64,000 bases of DNA from Hyphomonas sp. (GTDB lineage: Bacteria > Pseudomonadota > Alphaproteobacteria > Caulobacterales > Hyphomonadaceae). The stretch is taken from positions 1,240,001 to 1,304,000 of the forward strand of contig NZ_JAGYJH010000003.1 of the NCBI RefSeq assembly GCF_018402285.1, given 5' to 3'. The notes under the pieces were generated by a model. It was not told the DNA's origin, searched no databases, and saw only the letters and a list, made by a program, of their open reading frames with translations. The translations under genes were made by a program, and so were the position numbers. This document shows positions 28,703 through 39,282 of the stretch, in pieces; within the stretch, counting starts at the first letter, position 1; every line of letters starts with the position of its first letter.

Positions 28703-30121
28703 TCAGAGGTTCTTGACGATGTCCTCGACCATCTTCTTTGCGTCGGCCAGCAGCATCATCGTGTTGTCGTTGAAGAACAGCTCGTTCTCGATACCGGCAT
28801 AGCCCGAGCCCATCGAGCGTTTGATGAAAAGCACCGTGCGGGCGTTTTCCACGTCGAGGATGGGCATGCCATAGATCGGGGAGGTCTTGTCCGTCTTTGC
28901 GGCGGGGTTGGTTACGTCGTTTGCGCCGATGACGAAGGCGACATCTGAAGAGTTGAACTCCGAGTTGATGTCTTCGAGCTCAAACACCTCGTCATAAGGC
29001 ACCTGCGCTTCGGCCAGCAGCACGTTCATGTGACCCGGCATCCGGCCCGCGACGGGGTGGATGGCGTATTTCACTTCGACGCCTTCTTCTTTCAGCTTCT
29101 CGGCCATTTCTTTCAGCGCGTGCTGGGCCTGGGCGACCGCCATGCCGTAGCCTGGCACGATGATGACCTTGGAGGCGTTCTTCATGATGAAGGCGGCGTC
29201 TTCGGCCGAGCCGCGCTTATAGGGCCGGTCTACCTTTGCGCCGCCAGCCGCGGCCGCTGCATCTTCCCCGCCAAAGCCGCCGAGGATGACCGAGATGAAG
29301 CTGCGGTTCATGCCCTTGCACATGATGTAGGAGAGGATGGCGCCCGAAGATCCGACGAGCGCGCCGGTGATGATCAGGGCGAAGTTGCCGAGCGTGAAGC
29401 CCAGCGCCGCTGCCGCCCAGCCGGAATAGGAGTTCAGCATCGAGACGACGACGGGCATGTCTGCCCCGCCGATCGGGATGATCAGCGTGATGCCGAGGAT
29501 CAGGGCCAGGGCGGTGAGGCCCCAGAAGGCCCAATGGGCCGTGCCGCCGGACTGGATGAGGATCACCATCAGGGCAATAATGCCGACGCCGAGGGCAATG
29601 TTCAGAAGGTGGCGGGCGGGCAGCAGGATCGGCGCGCCGCTCATATTGCCGTTGAGTTTGGCAAAGGCGATGATCGAGCCGGTGAAGGTCAGCGCGCCGA
29701 TGGCCGAGCCGAGGCCAAGCTCGATCAGCGAGACGGCGTTGATCCCGGTGATGCCGAGGATGCCGAAACTGGCCGGCGCATAGAGCGCGGCCGACGCCAC
29801 GAGAACTGCCGCGAGACCGACGAGCGAGTGGAACGCCGCGACGAGCTGTGGCATGTCCGTCATCGGAATTTTCCGCGCGATGATGGCGCCGATCGTTCCG
29901 CCGACGGCAACTGCCCCGATCATCAGCGCCCATGTGGCAGCGTCCAGCGAGTCCCACAACAGGATGATTGTGGTCGCCACGGCAATCGCCATGCCGATCA
30001 TGCCGTTGCGGTTGCCCTTCTGGCTGGTGGCAGGGCTGGAGAGGCCGCGCAAGGCCAGGATGAAGAGGATGCCCGATACGAGATAGAGCAGGGGCGCCCA
30101 GGTCGAGTTGAACTGTTCCAA
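28703..30121 (-). CDS. pntB: NAD(P) transhydrogenase subunit beta
   Basis: VPGYGMAVAQAQHALKEMAEKLKEEGVEVKYAIHPVAGRMPGHMNVLLAEAQVPYDEVFELEDIN. Confidence 0.95.
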   Translation of the reverse strand: MEQFNSTWAPLLYLVSGILFILALRGLSSPATSQKGNRNGMIGMAIAVATTIILLWDSLDAATWALMIGAVAVGGTIGAIIARKIPMTDMPQLVAAFHSLVGLAAVLVASAALYAPASFGILGITGINAVSLIELGLGSAIGALTFTGSIIAFAKLNGNMSGAPILLPARHLLNIALGVGIIALMVILIQSGGTAHWAFWGLTALALILGITLIIPIGGADMPVVVSMLNSYSGWAAAALGFTLGNFALIITGALVGSSGAILSYIMCKGMNRSFISVILGGFGGEDAAAAAGGAKVDRPYKRGSAEDAAFIMKNASKVIIVPGYGMAVAQAQHALKEMAEKLKEEGVEVKYAIHPVAGRMPGHMNVLLAEAQVPYDEVFELEDINSEFNSSDVAFVIGANDVTNPAAKTDKTSPIYGMPILDVENARTVLFIKRSMGSGYAGIENELFFNDNTMMLLADAKKMVEDIVKNL

Positions 30122-30123
30122 GA

Positions 30124-30495
30124 CTACTGCCCCTTCTTCTTGTACATGGCCAGCATGCGCTGGGTGACGAGGAAGCCGCCAAAGATGTTGACGCTGGCAA
30201 GGGCGACGGCGATGGCGCCGAGGATCTTGGCGATCCAGCCTTCAGAAGACAGGCCGTGAGCGGCGGCGGCAACCAGCGCGCCGACGACGATCACGGATGA
30301 AATCGCGTTGGTCACAGCCATCAATGGCGTATGCAGCGCCGGGGTGACCGACCAGACGACATAATAGCCGACAAAGCAGGCGAGCGCGAAGATGGCCGCC
30401 AGGAAGACGGTCGAGTCGATGCTGCCGGCGTCGGCGAAAGCCGGAAGCGCAAAGGCGGCGAGGGCGAGGGTAGTGGCAGTAGCGCGTTTCATCAC
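30124..30495 (-). CDS. pntA2: NAD(P) transhydrogenase subunit alpha part 2 (membrane)
   Basis: [58 protein letters not shown]. Confidence 0.92.
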   Translation of the reverse strand: MMKRATATTLALAAFALPAFADAGSIDSTVFLAAIFALACFVGYYVVWSVTPALHTPLMAVTNAISSVIVVGALVAAAAHGLSSEGWIAKILGAIAVALASVNIFGGFLVTQRMLAMYKKKGQ

Positions 30496-31619
30496 TTCAG
30501 CCTTTCACTAACGGTTGCGCCATTGCGCGTGAGCAGCATGGCAACGACGACTTCATCCTCGGTATCGAGATTGATCGCGCCGTTTTCGGCGGTGATCAGG
30601 GGAATGAAGGCGAACAGGTTCTTGGCGTAGAGCGAGGAGGAGTCGGCCGGCAGGCGCGCGGGCAGGTTCGAGAACCCGGCCACTTTGACGCCGCCAACAT
30701 CGACGATCTCATCGGCTTTCGAGAGCGGGCAGTTGCCGCCCTGGCTTACGGCCATGTCGACAATGACCGAGCCGGGTTTCATCGACTTCACCATTTCCTC
30801 GGTGATCAGTACGGGCGCGGGGCGTCCCGGGATCAGCGCCGTGGTGACGACGATGTCCTGCTTGGCGATGTGGCTGGCCGTGAGGGCTGCCTGTTTGGCC
30901 TGGTATTCAGCCGACATTTCCTTGGCGTAGCCGCCGGAGGTTTCAGCCGCTTTGAACTCGTCATCTTCCACCGCAATGAACTTGGCGCCGAGCGAGGCGA
31001 CCTGTTCCTTGGCGGCGGGGCGCACATCGTTTGCGGTGACAACCGCGCCGAGGCGGCGGGCGGTGGCGATGGCCTGGAGGCCGGCCACGCCTGCGCCCAT
31101 GATGAAGACCTTCGCCGGGGCAATCGTGCCAGCCGCCGTCATCATCATCGGCATGGCGCGGCCATAAATCTGGGCGCCTTCGATCACCGAGCGGTAGCCT
31201 GCAAGGTTTGACTGGGACGAGAGCGCGTCCATCGACTGGGCGCGGGTGATTCGAGGCGTGAATTCCATCGACAGCGCCGCGATCTTCTTTGCGTTCAGCG
31301 CGGCCAGCTCCTCTGCCGGATAGGCAAACGGCTCCATCAGCGCGATCAGCGCCGCGCCATCGGGCAGGGCGGCAATCTCGCCAGGTTCGGGCCGGCGGAC
31401 CTTGAACACGATGTCCGCGTCTTTCGCCGCTTCGCCAGCCGAGCTGGCAATACTGGCGCCCGCTTCGGCAAAGGCTGCATCGAGGAAACCGGCCACGGTT
31501 CCCGCGTCTTGCTCGACCGTGACCGAATGGCCCAGTCCAACAAGCTTCTTGACTGTCTCCGGAGTTGCCGCCACGCGGGTTTCGCCGGGTCGCCGTTCTT
31601 TGAGCACTGATATCTTCAT
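30492..31619 (-). CDS. pntA1: Re/Si-specific NAD(P)(+) transhydrogenase subunit alpha part 1
   Basis: [60 protein letters not shown]; 4-bp overlap with the next gene. Confidence 0.95.
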   Translation of the reverse strand: MKISVLKERRPGETRVAATPETVKKLVGLGHSVTVEQDAGTVAGFLDAAFAEAGASIASSAGEAAKDADIVFKVRRPEPGEIAALPDGAALIALMEPFAYPAEELAALNAKKIAALSMEFTPRITRAQSMDALSSQSNLAGYRSVIEGAQIYGRAMPMMMTAAGTIAPAKVFIMGAGVAGLQAIATARRLGAVVTANDVRPAAKEQVASLGAKFIAVEDDEFKAAETSGGYAKEMSAEYQAKQAALTASHIAKQDIVVTTALIPGRPAPVLITEEMVKSMKPGSVIVDMAVSQGGNCPLSKADEIVDVGGVKVAGFSNLPARLPADSSSLYAKNLFAFIPLITAENGAINLDTEDEVVVAMLLTRNGATVSERLK

Positions 31620-31678
31620 GGCGCCTTGGATTAGGTTAAATGTTGCGCTGTGCAATAGTTATTTTGAGGGTTGAGGGC

Positions 31679-32446
31679 ATGAGTTTGTTTAGTCTCGCTA
31701 ACAGGACAGCTCTGGTGACGGGGGCATCCAGCGGCCTGGGCCGCCATTTTGCGCATGTTCTGGCTGATGCCGGCGCCACAGTTATCCTTGCAGCACGCCG
31801 GATGGACCGGCTTGAGGAAGTCGCCGCCGCGATCACGAAAAAGGGCGGAAATGCCCTGACCGTGGCCATGGACGTGACAGATGATGGCAGCATTGTCGCC
31901 GCTTTCGATTCTATCAAGGAAGCCCTCGGCCGCCCGGCGGACATCCTCGTCAACAATTCCGGAATGTCCCGCGGGGGCTGGTTCCGCGACATGTCCGAAG
32001 AAGACTGGAACGCGGTGATCGATACCAATCTCACCGGTGTCTGGCGCGTGGCCAAGCATGGCGCCAACGCCATGGTGGCGGCCAAGGCCAAGGGGTCGAT
32101 CATCAACATCGCCTCCATCACGGGCCTGCACCCCCAGGCGATGACGACCGCCTATTGCGTCTCCAAGGCCGGGGTCGATCACATGACCCGCCAGATGGCG
32201 CTGGAAATGGCCCGCTATGGCGTCCGCGTGAACGCGATTGCGCCGGGCTATTTCAAGACCGAGATCAATGACGAATTCCTCGACAGCGAGCAGGGGCAGT
32301 TGATGATCCGCCGGATCGCCATGCGCCGGATCGGCGACATCAACGAACTGGCCGGGCCGCTGCTGCTGCTGGCGTCTGATGCCGGCAGCTTCATGACCGG
32401 CTCGACCCTCGTCGTGGATGGCGGGCATTTGCTCAACAGCCTTTGA
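31679..32446 (+). CDS. SDR family oxidoreductase
   Basis: TALVTGASSGLGRHFA, NNSGMSRGG, YCVSKAGVDHM. Confidence 0.94.
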   Translation: MSLFSLANRTALVTGASSGLGRHFAHVLADAGATVILAARRMDRLEEVAAAITKKGGNALTVAMDVTDDGSIVAAFDSIKEALGRPADILVNNSGMSRGGWFRDMSEEDWNAVIDTNLTGVWRVAKHGANAMVAAKAKGSIINIASITGLHPQAMTTAYCVSKAGVDHMTRQMALEMARYGVRVNAIAPGYFKTEINDEFLDSEQGQLMIRRIAMRRIGDINELAGPLLLLASDAGSFMTGSTLVVDGGHLLNSL

Positions 32447-32981
32447 TTTGACTGGCCGTGTCGTTATCACGGGGTGCTCGGGTGGAGGTAAGTCCGCATT
32501 GCTGGATGAACTTGCACGGCGCGGCTTCAGCATAGTCGCGGAGCCGGGGCGCCGGATCGTGCAGGAACAACTGTCAAAAAGCGGAAACGCGCTGCCCTGG
32601 ATTGACATGTCGGCCTTTGCCCGGCGTGCCATTGACATGGCAGCGCGCGACCTTGAGCGCGTGCAGGGTGATGCCGGTTGGGTGTTCTTTGATCGCGGAT
32701 TGATTGATGCTGCCGCAGCGCTTTGCGCGGCAGACGCCCTGCCGGTTGAGACACTGCTCCCACCGACAAGTCCCTATCATAAAACGGTGTTCATAGTGCC
32801 GCCCTGGCTGGAGATTTTTCACTCTGACCCGGAGCGCCGGCATGGGTTTGATGAGGCGGTCCGGGAATACGAGCAGCTGACGCAAGTTTACCCTGCATAC
32901 GGTCATCAGCTTGTCGAATTGCCAAAGGTATCGATTGGCAGACGTGCAGACATTGTTCTGGCAAACCTCGCCTTGAGCTGA
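32418..32981 (+). CDS. AAA family ATPase / nucleotide kinase-like protein
   Basis: VVITGCSGGGKSALLDELARRGFSIVAEPGRRIVQEQ Walker A; VFFDRGLIDAAA. Confidence 0.8.
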   Translation: MAGICSTAFDLTGRVVITGCSGGGKSALLDELARRGFSIVAEPGRRIVQEQLSKSGNALPWIDMSAFARRAIDMAARDLERVQGDAGWVFFDRGLIDAAAALCAADALPVETLLPPTSPYHKTVFIVPPWLEIFHSDPERRHGFDEAVREYEQLTQVYPAYGHQLVELPKVSIGRRADIVLANLALS

Positions 32982-33044
32982 GACCGGTAAAACCAACTGC
33001 CGCTTGCCGCGTTACGAAATCCGCATTACAGCCAAATCCACGCA

Positions 33045-33206
33045 ACAGGTGCCCGGATCATGGTCCGGGTGAAAAGGGAAGCCGGTGGGAATCCGGCGCT
33101 ATGCCCGTAACTGTGAGCGGGGAGCCGTGTGAGCGATACGCCACTGGGAAACCGGGAAGGCAGCTCTCTCCGGCGATGATCCGCGAAGTCAGGAGACCTG
33201 CCTGTT
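33045..33206 (+). promoter_or_regulatory. cobalamin (AdoCbl) riboswitch
   Basis: GTGAAAAGGGAAGCCGGTGGGAATCCGGCGC...GCCCGTAACTGT...GCCACTG...CCGGGAAGGC...GAAGTCAGGAGACCTGCC, upstream of btuB. Confidence 0.95.
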
Positions 33207-33322
33207 GCCGTCGTTGGCTCGCCGTCCGGGAACAGGCGTAGGGCCGCGGAAGGCCACCTTCCGTTCATGCGACATGTCATGAACCCGCCGCGAGGAAACC
33301 CCTCCGGTCCAAGAAGGATGCT

Positions 33323-35179
33323 GTGGATATGTTCCTCAGAGCCGCACTGCTGGGCGCTTCGGCGCTTGTTTTCAACGTTACCCTTGCGCAGGCCGAAGAG
33401 GCCCGCATTCTCGATACGGTCGAAGTTTCGGGCCTGCGCGCCGTCGAGCCCGAACATGTCACATCGTCCGTATCCGTCCTGACGCAGGATGATCTGGCCG
33501 TCCGCCTGTCGCCCAACCCCGCTGACCAGCTGCGCGCGCTACCGGGTGTTGCGGTTTCCCGTTCGGGAAGCCTTGGCGGCCTGACGCAGGTGCGCCTGCG
33601 CGGGGCCGAAGCCAACCATACGCTTGTCCTCCTTGAAGGCATCGAGATTTCCGATCCGGTCAATGGCGACACCGATTTCGGCCTGCTCACGGCCCTGCCC
33701 ACAGGCCGCATCGAAGTGCTGCGCGGGGCCTCCTCCTCGATCCATGGCTCGGATGCCATTGGCGGGGTTGTCTCCCTTTCGGCAGCGCGGGAGGCGGGTT
33801 TTAACGCCTTTGCCGAAGCCGGCAGTTTCGGCACCGTCCGCGGCGCGCTCGGTCTCTCCGGCGCGCAGTTTGGCGGCGCCATCACCGGCTTCACCACTGA
33901 CGGCGTGGACACGTCCGGCAGCGGCGGCAGCAAGGATGGCTCCGAGGCGCTCTCGGGTTTCGTGAATGGCAGGTTTGATCTGGGGGCGGACTGGTCGCTT
34001 TCCCTCGTCGGCCTCGCGCGTCAAACCAGGTCCGAGTTTGACGCCGACACCGACTTTGACGGCCTGCTGAATGATGTTGACCGCAGCACTGAGGCGGACC
34101 AGTGGCTGGCAGGCGTGGCCCTGGCAGGGTCCTTCGGCCTGCTCGATCATATCATCCGGGCGAGCTTCAATGAGGTTGACCGCGATAATTTCAGCGTTGG
34201 CACGAAGACCGACGACGCCAGGGGCCAGCGCGCCAAGCTTGCCTGGTCGCCCAGCTATACGAGCGGCGTCCACACGCTGACCGGCCTTCTGGACTATGAG
34301 CGCGAAGATTATGACCGCACGGATGTTCAGTATGCTGGCGCAACCGACGCGTCCGAGCGCTTTGAGTCTGTTGGCCTCGCGGCAGAATATCGCCTGGCGG
34401 CGGGCGCGTTCGACTTTTCGGCATCGGCCCGGTTTGACGACAATGACGGACGCTTCGATGATGCCACCACCTGGCGTCTTGGCGCAGGCTACACGATCGA
34501 CAGCATTGGCGGGCGGGTGCGTGCGTCTGCCGGAACCGGCGTGAAGAACCCGACCTTTACGGAGCTGTTCGGCTTCTTCCCCGGCAGCTTCGTCGGCAAT
34601 CCGGGCCTGAAGCCCGAAGGGTCCACCAGCTGGGAAATCGGCTGGGAACAGACGATGGGTGAGTTGAGCTATTCGGCCACCTATTTCGAGGCGGACCTGA
34701 CCAAGGAGATCTTCACCGTCTTCAATCCGGATTTCACCTCGACGGCAGCCAACCGCGCCACCGACAGCGAGCGGAGCGGCATTGAACTGGCGGCCCGCTG
34801 GCAGGCGCTGGAGAATCTGGCGTTGTCCGGTCAGGCGACTTTCTTTGACTCGCAGGACACTAACGGCGTGGACGAGATCCGGGTGCCGGAGGCAACCGCG
34901 TCCCTGGCAGCTGACTGGCTGGTCAATACCGACGGCCTGCGTCTTGGCGCAGCGCTCGATTATGTCGGCGATCAGGGCGACACCGATTTCGGCCCGTTCC
35001 CGGCCCGGGCGGTCAGTCTGGATGCCTACACCCTTGCCTCGATCACGGCAGAATATCCGCTGACGGAGCGTATCTCGTTCACCCTTCGCGGTGAGAACGT
35101 GCTCGATGAGACGGCTACGGATGTCTATGGTTATACTGGCCCGGGCGCCGGCGTGTTCGTGGGGTTGAAACTCAAGTGA
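33323..35179 (+). CDS. btuB: TonB-dependent vitamin B12 receptor
   Basis: Signal peptide, ILDTVEVSGLRAVEPEHVTSSVSVLTQDDL, RLRGAEANHTLVLLEGIEISDPVNGDTDFGLL, C-terminal VGLKLK; directly under the cobalamin riboswitch. Confidence 0.9.
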   Translation: MDMFLRAALLGASALVFNVTLAQAEEARILDTVEVSGLRAVEPEHVTSSVSVLTQDDLAVRLSPNPADQLRALPGVAVSRSGSLGGLTQVRLRGAEANHTLVLLEGIEISDPVNGDTDFGLLTALPTGRIEVLRGASSSIHGSDAIGGVVSLSAAREAGFNAFAEAGSFGTVRGALGLSGAQFGGAITGFTTDGVDTSGSGGSKDGSEALSGFVNGRFDLGADWSLSLVGLARQTRSEFDADTDFDGLLNDVDRSTEADQWLAGVALAGSFGLLDHIIRASFNEVDRDNFSVGTKTDDARGQRAKLAWSPSYTSGVHTLTGLLDYEREDYDRTDVQYAGATDASERFESVGLAAEYRLAAGAFDFSASARFDDNDGRFDDATTWRLGAGYTIDSIGGRVRASAGTGVKNPTFTELFGFFPGSFVGNPGLKPEGSTSWEIGWEQTMGELSYSATYFEADLTKEIFTVFNPDFTSTAANRATDSERSGIELAARWQALENLALSGQATFFDSQDTNGVDEIRVPEATASLAADWLVNTDGLRLGAALDYVGDQGDTDFGPFPARAVSLDAYTLASITAEYPLTERISFTLRGENVLDETATDVYGYTGPGAGVFVGLKLK

Positions 35180-35991
35180 GACAAGGGCTTGCAGCCTTTC
35201 TCCTGATGATGGGGCTGGCCGGTTCTGCATCCGCAGGACCGGCCAGCCTCGATCCCGGACGGCCGAGCGTGGTGTCCCTCGACTATTGCGCCGACCAGTT
35301 CGTGCTGGCGCTCGCGGACCGCGGGCAGATCCTGGCCCTGTCGAAGGATTCCGAACGCGCTTTCAGCCATTTGCGGCAGAAGGCAGCGGGCATTCCCAAG
35401 GTGCGCGCGGCGGCAGAGGATGTCGTCGCACTGCGGCCTGATCTTGTTGTGCGCAGCTGGGGCGGGGAGGCGCGGGCGCTTGCCCTGTATGAGCGCTTCG
35501 GCATCAGGACGGTGCAGATCGGGTATGCCGAAAACGTTGAAGACACAGGCCGCCTGCTGCGAGAGGTCGCCGCCGCAATCGGGCAGCAGGACCGCGCCGA
35601 GGAGATCCTCGCCGCGACACCGGCGCCGGCTGAGCCCACTGGCCGCGCGGCGCTGTATGTGACCCCCGGCGGCGTGAGCGCGGGCAGGGACACGATGATT
35701 GGTTCGATCATGACCCATGCCGGCCTCGCGAATGCAAACCGGGGGACGGGCTGGACAAGCCTGCCGCTGGAAAGTCTCGTTCTGGAGCCGCCCGGCCTGA
35801 TGCTGGCGGCCTTTTTCGGATTTGATGATGACGCGACTGACCGCTGGTCGGTCTCGCGCCATCCGGTGATGCAGCGTCTGATGGCAGAGGCCCAGGTGAT
35901 CGACATGGACGAGGCCCGGGTTTCCTGCGGCGGCTGGTTCGTGGCTGATGAAGCCGCTGACATTGCTGCGGCGCTGGAGGCCGGGCGATGA
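35176..35991 (+). CDS. btuF: cobalamin ABC transporter substrate-binding protein
   Basis: Signal peptide; PSVVSLDYCADQFVLALADRGQILALS; 4-bp overlap with btuB; operon context. Confidence 0.85.
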   Translation: MRQGLAAFLLMMGLAGSASAGPASLDPGRPSVVSLDYCADQFVLALADRGQILALSKDSERAFSHLRQKAAGIPKVRAAAEDVVALRPDLVVRSWGGEARALALYERFGIRTVQIGYAENVEDTGRLLREVAAAIGQQDRAEEILAATPAPAEPTGRAALYVTPGGVSAGRDTMIGSIMTHAGLANANRGTGWTSLPLESLVLEPPGLMLAAFFGFDDDATDRWSVSRHPVMQRLMAEAQVIDMDEARVSCGGWFVADEAADIAAALEAGR

Positions 35992-36971
35992 GCCGGCTGA
36001 CGTTCGCCCTCGCGCTGATCGCTGCGCTGCTGTTTGCGGTGTCCGCGCTTGTGGGCACCGCGCCGCTGCCGCTTGGCGACACGCTGGCGGCGCTGGCCGG
36101 GAAGGGCGACGAGCGCGTGCGCGCCATCCTCTGGGAGCTGCGCCTGCCGCGCGCGGCCGCTGCCTTTGCCGTGGGCGCGGCGCTTGGCCTTGCCGGGGCA
36201 GGGCTGCAGGGGTTGTTGCAGAACCCGCTGGCGGAGCCTGGCGTGCTGGGCGTGTCTGCCTTCTCGGCGCTGGGCGCGGTCATTGCGATCTTCTTCGGCT
36301 TTGCGGCGGTGGGCAGTTTTGCCGTGCCCCTGGCGGCGATCTTAGGCGCAGGGATTGCCACCCTCCTTCTGGTTTTCGCCGCGATGCGCGGGGCCGGCAG
36401 CGTGACGCTGCTGCTGATCGGTATCGGACTTTCGAGCCTTGCCGGGGCGCTGATGTCGCTTGCCCTCAATATGGCGCCCAACCCCTATAGCCTCGCTGAC
36501 CTCGTCAACTGGATGATGGGCTCGGTGGCCAACCGCTCCTGGGCGGACATCCTGCTGGGCGCGCCCGGATGGGTCATCGGGGCGGGCCTTGTCCTGATGG
36601 CAGGGCCCGGCCTTCGCGCGCTGAGCCTTGGCGATGAGACAGCCAGGACCCTTGGCGCAGACCCGCGCCGCATCCGCCTCATGGTGATCACCGGAACTTC
36701 GCTTCTGGCAGGCGCCAGCGTGGCAACGGCTGGCACCATCGGCTTTGTGGGCATCGTGGCACCGCACATCATCCGCCCGTTCGTGCGGCATGATCCCCAG
36801 CGCCTGCTGATCCCGTCGGCCTTGCTCGCCGGGATCATCCTTATGGCCGCCGACATCGCCATCCGCGTCCTGCCCTTCCAGCAGGAGCTGAAGCTGGGCG
36901 TGGCGGCCGCGCTGGTCGGCGGGCCGGTGTTCATCTGGATCGCCACGCGGCTGGGGAGGGTGTCGCCATGA
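35988..36971 (+). CDS. btuC: FecCD-family ABC permease (B12)
   Basis: LRLPRAAAAFAVGAALGLAGAGLQGLLQNPLAEPGVLGVSAFSALGAV, GTIGFVGIVAPHIIRPFVRHDPQRLLIPSALLAG. Confidence 0.92.
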   Translation: MSRLTFALALIAALLFAVSALVGTAPLPLGDTLAALAGKGDERVRAILWELRLPRAAAAFAVGAALGLAGAGLQGLLQNPLAEPGVLGVSAFSALGAVIAIFFGFAAVGSFAVPLAAILGAGIATLLLVFAAMRGAGSVTLLLIGIGLSSLAGALMSLALNMAPNPYSLADLVNWMMGSVANRSWADILLGAPGWVIGAGLVLMAGPGLRALSLGDETARTLGADPRRIRLMVITGTSLLAGASVATAGTIGFVGIVAPHIIRPFVRHDPQRLLIPSALLAGIILMAADIAIRVLPFQQELKLGVAAALVGGPVFIWIATRLGRVSP

Positions 36972-37717
36972 TTTCTGCCGAACACCTGACTGTGACCCTG
37001 AATGGCCGGGCCGTGGTCCGGGATGTCTCCTTCTGGCTCAATACCGGCGAGATGGCGGCGCTGGTTGGCCCGAACGGGGCCGGGAAAAGTACGGTGCTGA
37101 AGGCGCTGTCGGGGGTGTTGCCCTCAGGCGGCGAGGTTCGCATCGGCGGCGCCCCGGCGGACAAGCTGACCGTGAGAGGGCGGGCCGAGCGCCTTGCCTG
37201 GCTGCCCCAGACCCGGCCGGTGGCGTGGAACCTGATGGCCGCGGATGTGGCAGCGCTGGGCCGGTTCGGGGGCGCGCCCGGGCCCTTCGACGCAATGGGC
37301 GAGACTGACCGGGCCGCCGTGCGCGCGGCGCTGGAGAAGGCGGACGCGGCCCAGCTGGCGGAGCGGCCTTTCCAGGCGCTTTCAGGCGGGGAGCAGGCGC
37401 GGGTTCATCTTGCGCGACTGCTGGCCTCGCCGGCGCCGGTGCTGCTGCTGGACGAGCCGTGCGCGGCGCTGGATATAGCCCATCAGCTGTTGCTGATGGC
37501 GGCGCTGCAGGCGGAGGCGGAGGCGGGGCGGACGCTGATCGTGGTGCTGCATGATCTGGAGCTGGCGGCGCGGTTCTGCCCGCGTATCCTGGTGATGCAG
37601 GACGGCGCGCTGGTGGCTGACGGGGCGCCGGAGGCGGCGCTGTCGGCGCCGACGCTGGGCGATGTGTTTGGCGTGCGCCGGGGCGCCGGGGGCCGCCTGG
37701 AGCGGGCAGTTCCCTGA
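36968..37717 (+). CDS. btuD: ABC transporter ATP-binding protein (B12)
   Basis: ALVGPNGAGKSTVLKALSG, ALSGGEQARVHLARLLA, LLLDEPCAALD. Confidence 0.93.
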   Translation: MISAEHLTVTLNGRAVVRDVSFWLNTGEMAALVGPNGAGKSTVLKALSGVLPSGGEVRIGGAPADKLTVRGRAERLAWLPQTRPVAWNLMAADVAALGRFGGAPGPFDAMGETDRAAVRAALEKADAAQLAERPFQALSGGEQARVHLARLLASPAPVLLLDEPCAALDIAHQLLLMAALQAEAEAGRTLIVVLHDLELAARFCPRILVMQDGALVADGAPEAALSAPTLGDVFGVRRGAGGRLERAVP

Positions 37718-37816
37718 CAATAGGGGAACTTTTACAGGCGCTGTTAGGGTCATGTTAGGCCAAATTTGGGACAGTTCCGGTCAGATCGGGACAATTGATA
37801 CCCCGCAGGACCTTGC

Positions 37817-38059
37817 ATGAACGCCGTCAAGAAACCGCTCGACCAGGAACCGGAAACGCCCGCCGCAGAAACCGCTGCCGGGACCCCGGCTGCGCCCGCA
37901 CGCGCTGGCCACCCATCCCCGGTGCACATCCTGCAGGCCCGGATCGAGGCGGCATTCTCTCCGCAGAACGAAGGCAAGGTGATGCGCGTGCTTACCATGC
38001 TGCTGGTGGTTGCCCTGTCTGTCTGGATGGGCGCGCTTGTGCTTCAGGGCGGCGCCTGA
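37817..38059 (+). CDS. small single-TM hypothetical protein
   Basis: 80 aa with C-terminal TM VLTMLLVVALSVWMGALVL upstream of galU. Confidence 0.55.
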   Translation: MNAVKKPLDQEPETPAAETAAGTPAAPARAGHPSPVHILQARIEAAFSPQNEGKVMRVLTMLLVVALSVWMGALVLQGGA

Positions 38060-38144
38060 GTTTTTTCGCTTGGCAGGCGACTTGCTAGACAGCAGCAGGC
38101 CGTGCCGTTAGGGCACAAAGAGTATTCCAAGGAGTGTCACGCGC

Positions 38145-39017
38145 ATGCGCGTCAGAAAAGCTGTACTTCCCGTCGCCGGGCTCGGCACCCGTGTGCTGCC
38201 TGCCACCAAGGCCATTCCGAAGGAACTGCTTCCCGTCGTCGACAGGCCGGTGATCCAGTATGTGGTGGATGAGGCGCTGGAAGCGGGGATCGAGCACATC
38301 GTGTTCGTGACCGGTCGCGGCAAGGGCGCCATCGAGGACTATTTCGACCATGCCTATGAGCTGGAGACCCAGCTGAAGGCGAAGAACAAGACCGACATTC
38401 TCAAACAGGTCGAGGCTTCGCGCCTCCCGGCGGGCTCGTCGAGTTTCGTGCGCCAGCAGCAGCCGCTCGGCCTTGGCCATGCGGTGTGGTGCGCGCGCGA
38501 TGTGATCGGCAACGAGCCTTTCGCCGTGCTGCTTCCCGACGTGATCGTGAAGGGCAAGCCCTCCAGCCTCAAACAGATGGTCGACGCCTATGACAAGGTG
38601 GGCGGCAATGTGATCGGGGTGGACCCCGTGCCGGAGGAGCGCGTCTCCTCCTATGGCGTGATCGCGCCGGTCTCGCGCGACGGTCGCCTGATCAAGATGT
38701 CCGGCATGGTGGAGAAGCCGCCGCGCGAGAGCGCGCCTTCAAACCTTGCCATTACCGGCCGCTATATCCTGCAGCCGGAAATCTTCGCTCTTCTGGAAAA
38801 GCAGGGCGCGGGCGCTGGCGGCGAGATCCAGCTGACGGACTCGATGGCCAGGCTGATGGAGATCCAGGATTTCTACGCTTATGAGTTTGAAGGCTCGGTG
38901 CATGATTGCGGCAACAAGACCGGCTATTTCGATGCCGTGCTCGCCCATGCGCTGGACAATCCGGACACGGCAGACTTTGCCCGCGCGCTGGTGAAGACAA
39001 CCGCGCAGGCGCTTTGA
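38145..39017 (+). CDS. galU: UTP--glucose-1-phosphate uridylyltransferase
   Basis: AVLPVAGLGTRVLPATKAIPKELLPVVDRPVIQYVVDEALEAGIEHIVFVTGRGKGAIEDYFD. Confidence 0.96.
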   Translation: MRVRKAVLPVAGLGTRVLPATKAIPKELLPVVDRPVIQYVVDEALEAGIEHIVFVTGRGKGAIEDYFDHAYELETQLKAKNKTDILKQVEASRLPAGSSSFVRQQQPLGLGHAVWCARDVIGNEPFAVLLPDVIVKGKPSSLKQMVDAYDKVGGNVIGVDPVPEERVSSYGVIAPVSRDGRLIKMSGMVEKPPRESAPSNLAITGRYILQPEIFALLEKQGAGAGGEIQLTDSMARLMEIQDFYAYEFEGSVHDCGNKTGYFDAVLAHALDNPDTADFARALVKTTAQAL

Positions 39018-39163
39018 TTGCCGGGGAGCTGGCAAACATTCCAGGCAGACTGACTTGATTGCCGGAGTGGCCGCTGCAATTCTGAAACATGCCTTACGCC
39101 TGTCGCGGGCTGATTTTTGTACAATCAGTCTTTGAGCGCCTGGTGCCTGCCGACAGCAAAGCA

Positions 39164-39240
39164 TGGTGACCCCGGCAGGACTTGAACCTGCGACCATTCG
39201 CTTAGAAGGCGAGTGCTCTATCCAGCTGAGCTACGGGGCC
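39164..39240 (-). tRNA. tRNA-Arg (anticodon TCT)
   Basis: Reverse complement GGCCCCGTAGCTCAGCTGGATAGAGCACTCGCCTTCTAAGCGAATGGTCGCAGGTTCAAGTCCTGCCGGGGTCACCA. Confidence 0.97.
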
Positions 39241-39282
39241 AAACCCTTGGGAAGGGATGCGCGGGGATTAGCGCAGCTGGCC

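Noticed and set aside
29030-30259. 409-aa plus-strand ORF
   Set aside because: Antisense to pntB; repetitive charged composition typical of a shadow frame.
33539-35230. 563-aa minus-strand ORF
   Set aside because: Antisense to btuB.
37718-37816. Repeated GGGACA(G/A)TT and GTTAGG motifs upstream of the small TM gene before galU
   Set aside because: Too short to distinguish from chance without conservation data.
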